Source of the DNA: an uncultured Dorea sp.
GTDB taxonomy: Bacteria > Bacillota > Clostridia > Lachnospirales > Lachnospiraceae
Length of the DNA stretch: 52,378 nt
Assembly: GCA_947388185.1 (NCBI GenBank)
Contig: CANDQP010000004.1
Span: 1 to 52,378 of the forward strand
Reading direction: 5' to 3'
The notes beneath the pieces are model-generated. The model ran no database searches. It worked only from the letters and a program-made list of their open reading frames with translations, and was not told where the DNA came from. Shown one piece after another: positions 43,632 to 51,059 of the stretch. The position numbers and the translations under genes were made by a program. Position 1 is the stretch's first letter, and the number at the start of each line of letters is the position of its first letter.

Positions 43632-46049
43632 CTAAGGGAACACAATATGCAGCTTTCTCTCATCATCCACATACACATTGCTCAGCATAATGCTTCGCAT
43701 GGCACTCTCGAAAACTATATCCTCCATCTTCGCAAATGAATCAAATGCCTCATTCTGATACTCAAACAGCAGATTCCTCTGCGCTGTAGACCTTCCTGAA
43801 ACTGCTGCTTGAAGCTGATGCATATAATCCACCTGCTCTACCCATGCATTATCGATAGCGCTTAAGACAGCGATCCTGACAAACGTATTCATATCCTCTG
43901 TGCCCAGATCTTCCTCCAGCTTCTCTAATCGTTCTCCCACCTTCTTAAGAAGGTATTTCATAGAAGCAGCGCGGCCGCAGACCGCAGGATCCGGAATATC
44001 CTTCTCAAGCTTATAAGAGATATGGTCCAGTATATATCTGGTAAGCTTCTTCTTATTCATACTTTGCCGGACCCCGTCCGCCCTTCTCATTGGGGCATGC
44101 CTCACCGGATGCCCTCCGGGTACATTCTCCTGCCCGTCGAAGAATCTCCTGATATTCTTCCCCGCCATCCTTAGGATCTGCCCCCACTCGATATCGCCGC
44201 CGTCAAGCAGATGATCTCTGGTTGCATAGATCAGATTCCTCTGCCGCTGCATAACCTTATCGTAATCCACCGAATTCTTCCTCGACAGCACAGCCGACTC
44301 TTCTCCGATAGTCTGGGATCTGTCTATGATCTTCTTAAGCTTCCGTTTCCCAATCCGCTTCTTTCCTTCAATATATTTGTCATACCGGTCTGATGCCCCG
44401 CTGTCTACTACACCGTCCTCCAGTGAGACGAAGAACTGGCTGGTCCCCACATCTCCCTGCCTTCCGGCCCGGCCCCTTGCCTGTCGCTCCATCCTGACAT
44501 TATCCATCCGTCCGATTCCGATAACCGCAAGACCGCCTAATTCTTCTGCTCCTTCTCCTAACTTAATATCTGTACCGCGCCCGGCCATAGAAGTCGCAAC
44601 CGTTACAGCTTTCACCTGTCCGGCTTCTTTGATGATCTGTGCCTCCCAGTACGCGTTATTTGCATTCAGCACATTGTGCGGAATCTGTTCTTCAAGCAGT
44701 ATGCCGGAGACCGACTCTGTGTCTGCGATATTGGCAGCCACAGCCAATACAGGCCGTCCGGCAGCATGATATCTCAATATCTCTCTTACCGCCGCCTGTA
44801 TCTGCTCTTCCTTATTGGGGAAATATTGATCTCTAAGATCTACTCTCTTCCTTGGACGGTTCGGCGGAATCACCAGAACCTTCGCCCCATATACACCCAG
44901 CAGTTCATCTGATGCGTCGATCATCGTACCGCTCATTCCCGCCATCTTCGGAAACATCAGGAACAGGTTCTGGAAGGTGACCGCTGCCACCGATCGATTC
45001 TCCTGGGATATCTTCACCCCTTCTTTTGCCTCTAACGCCTGATGCTGCCCGCCTCTAAGCTTCATCCCATTCATCAGACGCCCTGTGCTTCCGTCAAGGA
45101 GCACTACCTCCCCGTCCTTTGATACCATATATGCGTCACCGTTCTCGAATAATGTATGAGCCCGCAGCGCAAGGGTCACATGCCGGTTGATTTCGAAGTA
45201 TTCTTCGCTGTAGAAGTTATCTATCTGAAAGAATGTCTCAGCGTACCTGATCCCGTCTTCTGTCAGCCATACTGCCCTGTCTTCTTTCTCATAATCCCTG
45301 CCTTCCTCCATGGTCGTAACAAAAAAATCAGTCATCCCATAGAGGTTCGACTGTACTCTGGGTGAACTGGAGATAACAAGAGGAGTCTGTGCACTATCCA
45401 GGAGCACCGAATCCGCTTCATCAATGATCACATAATAGAACTCCCGCAGAAAACGATCTTCTGCCCTCGTCACCAGGTTATTCAGCAGATAATCGAATCC
45501 CAGCGCACTGTGTGTCGTATATACGATGTCTGCCTGATACACCTCCTTCTTCCCCGCATTCTGAGATATGCCTGTCTTGGTCCCTGCACTGCCGGATTCT
45601 TCTTCCTCGCCCCCTGCTGACACGGTAAGCCCCATGAAACGGTATACCGGCCCCATCTCTTCGGCATCGCGTTTTGCCAGATAATCATTCACCGTCACCA
45701 ATATCACGCTTTTTCCGGTCAATGCATTGAGATACAGGGGCATGGTCGCCACCAGAGTTTTCCCCTCTCCGGTGTTCATCTCCGCCAGATACCCTTTGTG
45801 AAGAGCAATTCCTCCTAAGATCTGCACGTCGTACGGCGCCATCTTAAGTACCCGGTAATCCGCCTCACAGATTGCCGCGAACGCTTCCGGCAATAAGTCA
45901 TCTAAGCTCTCTCCGCAATCCAGCCGCTCCTTAAACTCCACGGTCAGATGCGATAATTCCTTATCCGACATCTCTTTCATCCGTTCCTGGCATATTCTTA
46001 CCTGACGCACAATCTTTCTCAGTTTTCTGATTTTTCTTTTTTGTCCCAT
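43632..46049 (-). CDS. secA2: accessory Sec translocase ATPase SecA2
   Basis: 805 residues. DEAD motor with Walker A GEGKT (94-98, MNTGEGKTLVATMPLYL), Walker B IIDEADSVLLDSAQTPL and TSMAGRGTDIKLGEG. The C-terminal zinc-binding tail of housekeeping SecA is absent, and the protein ends soon after the helical scaffold, as in SecA2. It drives glycosylated SRR protein through SecY2 together with Asp1-3. The start overlaps asp3 by 31 bp. Gene order asp3-secA2-gtf matches streptococcal accessory Sec loci. Confidence 0.95.
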   Translation of the reverse strand: MGQKRKIRKLRKIVRQVRICQERMKEMSDKELSHLTVEFKERLDCGESLDDLLPEAFAAICEADYRVLKMAPYDVQILGGIALHKGYLAEMNTGEGKTLVATMPLYLNALTGKSVILVTVNDYLAKRDAEEMGPVYRFMGLTVSAGGEEEESGSAGTKTGISQNAGKKEVYQADIVYTTHSALGFDYLLNNLVTRAEDRFLREFYYVIIDEADSVLLDSAQTPLVISSSPRVQSNLYGMTDFFVTTMEEGRDYEKEDRAVWLTEDGIRYAETFFQIDNFYSEEYFEINRHVTLALRAHTLFENGDAYMVSKDGEVVLLDGSTGRLMNGMKLRGGQHQALEAKEGVKISQENRSVAAVTFQNLFLMFPKMAGMSGTMIDASDELLGVYGAKVLVIPPNRPRKRVDLRDQYFPNKEEQIQAAVREILRYHAAGRPVLAVAANIADTESVSGILLEEQIPHNVLNANNAYWEAQIIKEAGQVKAVTVATSMAGRGTDIKLGEGAEELGGLAVIGIGRMDNVRMERQARGRAGRQGDVGTSQFFVSLEDGVVDSGASDRYDKYIEGKKRIGKRKLKKIIDRSQTIGEESAVLSRKNSVDYDKVMQRQRNLIYATRDHLLDGGDIEWGQILRMAGKNIRRFFDGQENVPGGHPVRHAPMRRADGVRQSMNKKKLTRYILDHISYKLEKDIPDPAVCGRAASMKYLLKKVGERLEKLEEDLGTEDMNTFVRIAVLSAIDNAWVEQVDYMHQLQAAVSGRSTAQRNLLFEYQNEAFDSFAKMEDIVFESAMRSIMLSNVYVDDERKLHIVFP

Positions 46050-46525
46050 CTGTTTTGTAGCTTCTTTCTTCCTTTTTCCTCATCCGGCTCCGGTTCTATC
46101 TCCTGTATCGTAACAGAATGAAAATGAAAATGCGTCATTCCTCCATTGATCAACTGCATTCGGTAACTGTAAGTTTTAAGCGGACACTGGAAATCTGTCT
46201 CCTCATCCCTGACGGTGACGCTGCCTGCCTCTACATCATACTTGTCATAGAAGATCAGCCGTATGATCCACGCCTCGCCTTCCTTACAATCTATATCAAC
46301 ACTTACTCTGTATCCGGCCTCTCCGTCAATCATCGGTAAGGACGGTTCGATTCTCTGCGTCTGATAATTCGTCCTGGAATACCATTGCTTGATCACTGTT
46401 CCCGGAGGCATCAGACTGTTCTGAAACTCCACGTCATCTTTCCTGTGATACCATATTTCCGAACCATACAGATAAGTATCCGAAGAATACTCATTCCAGT
46501 ATATCGTCCACTTTTCTCCTGTCAT
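46019..46525 (-). CDS. asp3: accessory Sec system protein Asp3
   Basis: 168 residues. Asp3 is a beta-sandwich, carbohydrate-binding-module-like protein that binds SRR substrate and joins Asp1, Asp2 and SecA2. Family landmarks: WNEYSSDTYLYGSEIWY, NSLMPPGTVIKQWYSRTNYQ, and INGGMTHFHFHSVTIQEI near the C-terminus. A highly charged tail (EPEPDEEKGRKKLQNRWDKK) ends it. The start overlaps the asp2 stop by 4 bp (ATGA) and the end overlaps secA2, so translation is coupled along the unit. Confidence 0.93.
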   Translation of the reverse strand: MTGEKWTIYWNEYSSDTYLYGSEIWYHRKDDVEFQNSLMPPGTVIKQWYSRTNYQTQRIEPSLPMIDGEAGYRVSVDIDCKEGEAWIIRLIFYDKYDVEAGSVTVRDEETDFQCPLKTYSYRMQLINGGMTHFHFHSVTIQEIEPEPDEEKGRKKLQNRWDKKEKSEN

Positions 46526-48042
46526 TTCTTCCCTTTACCTCTGCCAAAATCCTCATCCAGCACTTTCTTGTACTGATCCAAAAACCAATTGACGATTCCT
46601 CCGGTATTATCATTATGCCGGCCCCTAAGCCCCTTGCCGTAGACGCTCGCCCCCTCCGACTGAATATGGGAGATCAGCATCTGGTAGGCATTCGCATCAT
46701 AATCGTCCTCCAACATATAAGATATGATAAACCTGGTATTCCCCCAGTCCACCCCTTCGAACTTATCCCAGAACTTCGCATTCAGCGCCTGTACAGCCTC
46801 TTCCCCAAGATTCCCGCACTGATACCGCAGCACATCCAGGGATGTTGGGAAAGCACCGGGGCGATGATATCTCTCATTCGCCGCCACATCCCCAATACTT
46901 GCCAATGGCTTCCCTAGAATGACAGCATAAGGTCTGATATCACATCCGTAATAGAGAGCGCCGTACGTCCCCATAGACAACCCGGACAGTACAACCTGAT
47001 CATTGGTAAATCCAAGTTCATCCATATATTTTTGTATCATATCGACATAGATCTGCTCGTATTTGGCAGACCCCATATAGAAAGCGCCTCCTTCTAACCG
47101 CGGTTCTGCCACCAGAAGGAACGGACACCCCATTCCCTTCATCATATAATATCCTTCAAACCCTTCCAGTGTCTTATACCCTGAAAAGTATACGCACAGA
47201 GGCGGCTTTAGATCTCCCGGCTCAAAATAGCAGAAAGCCTCCTCCCTGTCAGATGTCACATACCGCTCTCCGCCCGGCAAAAAATAGCCATGACTTCCTC
47301 GGGATTTCCTCTGATGCAATGCAATGAGCTGAAGCTTTCCTCTTCCCTTGGCACAAATCGAGATGAATGCCCAGCCTGTTTTTATACTGTCTATTCGGAT
47401 TATATCCTGCAGATCCATTTCATCAAATACCCAGTGTGCGGCAACTTCCGAGATACTGCCGCTTGCAAACTCTGTGATTTCTAAGGATATGGACACCTGC
47501 GTATCTTTGCAGTATTCCAGCCACAGATCGATCACTTCTCCCTGATTAAAAAAGGCATTATAACGCCAATAACCTACCTGTCTGAAATCTTCGCCGAATT
47601 CTCCTTCAAAAGTTACGTCATGATTCCCATTCCATTTCACCTGTCCTGAAAACCCCTGTACAACAGCTACATCTTTTAAATTTATTTTTGAACCATACGG
47701 CTTTGGATAATAATATCTTGTCTCTTCCGACAGAAATCTCTGAACCTCTGTCTTTTTAATTCGCTTTGCCTTCTTACATCTCCAGAGCCATGCTGTTTGA
47801 CCGGCAGCTTCCACATTCTCCGTAATAAAGAGCGCGTATACCTTCGTCATCTTATATAGCGGCATAATCTCTTCTGTCCGGGGCGTCCTGTCAAGGAAGC
47901 ACAGATCATATGGTTTCCCGGCATTCTTTTTCACGGAACTTCCATCCAGATATTCTGCATAGTCTAATCTGACCCATCCAGGCAATCTGTATATCTTATT
48001 CCAGTCCTCTTCCCCCAGCTGTAAGATACGAATCTCCTCCAA
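46522..48042 (-). CDS. asp2: accessory Sec system protein Asp2, O-acetyltransferase fold
   Basis: 506 residues. Asp2 both supports export and O-acetylates GlcNAc on the SRR protein. An N-terminal beta-rich part precedes an alpha/beta-hydrolase fold with the nucleophile Ser356 in LSGLSMGTYGALYYG. Glu445 (SYMLEDD) and His476 (GRHND) complete a triad that corresponds in order and spacing to Ser362/Glu452/His482 of Streptococcus gordonii Asp2. The start is a TTG at 48042 with AAGGTG upstream; it overlaps asp1 by 47 bp. No ATG lies near. Confidence 0.93.
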   Translation of the reverse strand: MEEIRILQLGEEDWNKIYRLPGWVRLDYAEYLDGSSVKKNAGKPYDLCFLDRTPRTEEIMPLYKMTKVYALFITENVEAAGQTAWLWRCKKAKRIKKTEVQRFLSEETRYYYPKPYGSKINLKDVAVVQGFSGQVKWNGNHDVTFEGEFGEDFRQVGYWRYNAFFNQGEVIDLWLEYCKDTQVSISLEITEFASGSISEVAAHWVFDEMDLQDIIRIDSIKTGWAFISICAKGRGKLQLIALHQRKSRGSHGYFLPGGERYVTSDREEAFCYFEPGDLKPPLCVYFSGYKTLEGFEGYYMMKGMGCPFLLVAEPRLEGGAFYMGSAKYEQIYVDMIQKYMDELGFTNDQVVLSGLSMGTYGALYYGCDIRPYAVILGKPLASIGDVAANERYHRPGAFPTSLDVLRYQCGNLGEEAVQALNAKFWDKFEGVDWGNTRFIISYMLEDDYDANAYQMLISHIQSEGASVYGKGLRGRHNDNTGGIVNWFLDQYKKVLDEDFGRGKGKK

Positions 48043-49630
48043 CGCTATCCAGCACCTTTCTCCATTTTTTCAGCAGTTCTTCTGTCGTATATTCCCTGAC
48101 AAGTTCATAGGAATATACCATGGCCTGATTCCAATTCTTCAATCCATTCAAATAATAGTGCAGAGCGCCCGGCAATTTCTTAATATCTTTCAATAGTATT
48201 CCGTTCCTGCCAGGCTTCACAAATTCCGTCCTGGTACGCACGATCTGCGGAATCCCTATACTGATCGCCGCAATCTGGAGATACAGTTCCGGAGTCTCTC
48301 GCAGGTCAACAAGGATTCTCTGCTCCCGTATACACTTACTTACCGATAACTCATCCACACATTGCTCCACAAAGAATTTGACCGGAACCTGCTCCTGAAG
48401 TTCCAGATCATTCTCCGCGACCTGCCCCTTCTCTTCCTCTGCAGCCCAGCCTTCATCGAAGCCAAGTCTCCCAAGCTCTCTTCTGGCTTGTTCTAATACC
48501 TTCTTCTTCCTGTCATACTCTGCTCTTCTTGTGAATAAATGAACCCTCGCATTCTCATTTCTGCGCAGGTATCTCCCAAGCCCTCCAACCAGTTCCGCGA
48601 ATCTCTCATCTTCTAAGCCATCCACCGCAACCAATATCTTCTGTACACTGAACTGCTGGCTGATTCCCACATCCACACGGGAATCATAAGGCGGAATCGC
48701 TATGATATTCTCAGACAACATCCCCACAGCCTGCTGTATCCTCTCCACATTCTTTCTGGAATCCGCAATGAGGTAGTCTGCTTCTCTTATCAGGTCCAGA
48801 CTCTCGGTAGCCGCAGCTAACGGATACCGATCTTCGAAGAAAGACAGGATCAGCTTCTTCTCTTTTAAACACTCTCCAAGCAGCCCCGCATGCCGTCCAT
48901 GCATTGCCGCACAAAAGATATCCCCCGGCTCCGCCATACTCAGATAAGCATTCAGCACCTCTGCAATAACCTGTTCCATACTGTCATATCTTAACCTTAC
49001 AAAACGCTTCTTCCTGACTTCATCCTGATACTTAAGCAGATATTCCGGGTACTGTCCGTTGATCTCCGCATGGCCATCTCTAAAGAAATGCCGCAGCTTC
49101 CATACCCCGTTCTCCATCAGGTAATCCTGATAAAAGGGCTGTCCATCCTCATAAATGACCGTACCGGAGACAAACCCTCTGTCATCATAGAGATTCCGGC
49201 GTCTGATCTGTCCCTTCTGGTACAGATCGATCCGAATCGGATTCCCGTCCTCCCCAAACTCAATCTGCGCGTATTTCTCTCTATTCAACATGGCAACCAC
49301 CACGAAAGGCGTATATACGAACTCGATCCCCTCCGGCCACTTCAGCTTATGGAACGATAACACCGCCGTCTTCTTCCGTCTTACCTCCTGTATCGCATCA
49401 AAACAGGACCAATATGGTGCACGGTACACTCCCTGCCTATGGAGAAAATGCCGCAGATTCGGTGCAAAGCTAAGAAGCATAATCTGATACGGATACGCCT
49501 TGTTACGGTGAAATAGCTGTATCTGCTTCACCGTATCGTCAAATTCCGTGTGCATACGCCTTACTGACCACCTCTGTTCATTTTCACACCATTGATTCTG
49601 TTGATACCAGGCCGGAATAAAAAACAGCAT
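47996..49630 (-). CDS. asp1: accessory Sec system protein Asp1
   Basis: 544 residues from MLFFIPAWYQQNQWCENEQR, 6 nt after a perfect AGGAGG, 23 bp downstream of the secY2 stop. Asp1 has a GT-B-like fold without activity and, with Asp2/Asp3, binds the SRR substrate at the membrane. Visible: SFAPNLRHFLHRQGVYR, YSCFDAIQEV-type region, IYEDGQPFYQDYLMENG, VDLRETPELYLQIAAISIGI-like segment and PQIVRTRTEFV. An in-frame start at 49672 would overlap secY2 and lacks support. Confidence 0.93.
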   Translation of the reverse strand: MLFFIPAWYQQNQWCENEQRWSVRRMHTEFDDTVKQIQLFHRNKAYPYQIMLLSFAPNLRHFLHRQGVYRAPYWSCFDAIQEVRRKKTAVLSFHKLKWPEGIEFVYTPFVVVAMLNREKYAQIEFGEDGNPIRIDLYQKGQIRRRNLYDDRGFVSGTVIYEDGQPFYQDYLMENGVWKLRHFFRDGHAEINGQYPEYLLKYQDEVRKKRFVRLRYDSMEQVIAEVLNAYLSMAEPGDIFCAAMHGRHAGLLGECLKEKKLILSFFEDRYPLAAATESLDLIREADYLIADSRKNVERIQQAVGMLSENIIAIPPYDSRVDVGISQQFSVQKILVAVDGLEDERFAELVGGLGRYLRRNENARVHLFTRRAEYDRKKKVLEQARRELGRLGFDEGWAAEEEKGQVAENDLELQEQVPVKFFVEQCVDELSVSKCIREQRILVDLRETPELYLQIAAISIGIPQIVRTRTEFVKPGRNGILLKDIKKLPGALHYYLNGLKNWNQAMVYSYELVREYTTEELLKKWRKVLDSVGGDSYLTAGGRGLE

Positions 49631-49653
49631 CTTTACCTCCTTCGAAATATTAT

Positions 49654-50859
49654 CTAAAATAAAGGCCTGCAAGAGTCATACTTGCGAACAGCCGCCAGCT
49701 CCCGATAAATGGTACACCAGAAGCTTGTCATCATCATAATAGAGGACGGCAGCATCGTAAGCGTACTGTCTATACTCCCTCTAAGCTGCAAAAGCAAAGG
49801 CACCAGGATACACACTCCCATGACTCCAGCGCTCACAGAACTGATACACCACATGACCCTCCGAAGATAACGCCTCGTATCGTGCCCTGCGTGAAGATTC
49901 ACGATACTGTCCCCGCTCTTAAGAAACTGCTCTGAGATATCCTTCGGGCTTACCATCAGCATCGATAACCCGATTGTCAGCAGATACTCACACGCGATAT
50001 ACACTGCGATACCGGGCGCCTTCGTCAGGGTCATGTTAGCCTGCCACCAGGCAATATCCATATTCTGCGGAAACAGATATCCCAGAAACATGACCAGAAG
50101 TCGCGGCAGCATGAATACTGCCGTAGTAAACATCACCGGCATAACCCCTACCGGATTCAGCTTAATTGCCATATAATTCTTATCTGCATAGACATTATGT
50201 ATAGAAACCCTCTGTACCGGAATCCGCATCTCCGCATTTTCCATTATGAGCGTAATCATCATCACGGCTATGGATACAAGCAGCGGAACCGCCAGACTTT
50301 GAATACTGTGATTCATCACCGTTGCCGTAATCCTCTCCACGATATTGACCAATCCCAGGATCATCCGGCCGCCGACACCATACTTCCCATTCCTTCTGGA
50401 TAACCACATGATCAGCATAACGCCTGTGATCATCTCCATCATAACAATTGCCTTCGTATAGAATAGCTTTTCCGGCGATACGGCGAATTCCAATTCAGGA
50501 ATCTGCGTAAACGCCTGCATGACAGCTATAACAAGAGTCACCGTAACCGACGCACGGTTCATCGTCTTTGGCGATATCCTCGTCTTAGAAAACAGATTCC
50601 GAACGGCAAATACGATCTGCACCAATATCCCGGATATCATAAACGGGAAAATCCCCAGTGCAAAAATCGAAGAACGATATGCATCCCCGCTGATCGTCTG
50701 CATCAGCACTTCCTCTACACCGACTGCTTCATAAGAATATACAGACATATCTATACCGTACAACGGGATACATTTCCCCAATATATATACCAAAAGTATC
50801 AAACTTGTATATGCAAGCTTGTACTTCATTACATTCTCTTTATGTCCTGACTGCGGCAA
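49654..50859 (-). CDS. secY2: accessory Sec translocon channel SecY2
   Basis: 401 residues, ten transmembrane helices. The N-terminus YKLAYTSLILLVYILGKCIP, followed by LYGIDMSVYS, is the SecY TM1 and plug region; GIFPFMISGILVQI follows, and NPVGVMPVMFTTAVFMLPRL covers the TM7 region. SecY2 forms the dedicated channel for the glycosylated adhesin. A TTG at 50859, 8 nt after GGAG, gives nine extra residues before the ATG at 50829 (MKYKLAYTS); both are possible. It lies 65 bp after the small membrane gene. Confidence 0.93.
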   Translation of the reverse strand: MPQSGHKENVMKYKLAYTSLILLVYILGKCIPLYGIDMSVYSYEAVGVEEVLMQTISGDAYRSSIFALGIFPFMISGILVQIVFAVRNLFSKTRISPKTMNRASVTVTLVIAVMQAFTQIPELEFAVSPEKLFYTKAIVMMEMITGVMLIMWLSRRNGKYGVGGRMILGLVNIVERITATVMNHSIQSLAVPLLVSIAVMMITLIMENAEMRIPVQRVSIHNVYADKNYMAIKLNPVGVMPVMFTTAVFMLPRLLVMFLGYLFPQNMDIAWWQANMTLTKAPGIAVYIACEYLLTIGLSMLMVSPKDISEQFLKSGDSIVNLHAGHDTRRYLRRVMWCISSVSAGVMGVCILVPLLLQLRGSIDSTLTMLPSSIMMMTSFWCTIYRELAAVRKYDSCRPLF

Positions 50860-50924
50860 AATAATTCTCCTGTCTCTACAAATCAGCGGCCACCTTGTGA
50901 CAGGCGGCCACCAAAATTATATTA

Positions 50925-51050
50925 TTATTTTGACAAATGGCTTCTTAGCTCTTCCATTTCTTTATTCAGCTTATGCCTCTTCATAAAGATTGCGGCAGCA
51001 GCCGCTATCAGAATGATCAGCATCACCGTACATACCCAACAAAATTCCAT
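50925..51050 (-). CDS. 41-aa single-span membrane protein in the accessory Sec operon
   Basis: 41 residues starting MEFCWVCTVMLIILIAAAAA. One transmembrane helix (about 5-22) is followed by a basic, amphipathic cytoplasmic tail KRHKLNKEMEELRSHLSK. The start is 9 bp past the SRR-protein stop, with AAGAGAA before the ATG. Its plan (one span, then a K-rich helix) closely mimics the C-terminal 40 residues of the SRR protein just upstream. It might be the SecE-like Asp4/Asp5 counterpart, absent elsewhere in this locus, or a partner of the adhesin tail. Length and position are firm, function is not. Confidence 0.75.
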   Translation of the reverse strand: MEFCWVCTVMLIILIAAAAAIFMKRHKLNKEMEELRSHLSK

Positions 51051-51059
51051 TAATTTCTC

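Noticed and set aside
50881..50912. Terminator between the small membrane gene and secY2
   Set aside because: The two GCGGCCACC blocks are direct, not inverted, repeats; only a weak stem can form and no T-tract follows.
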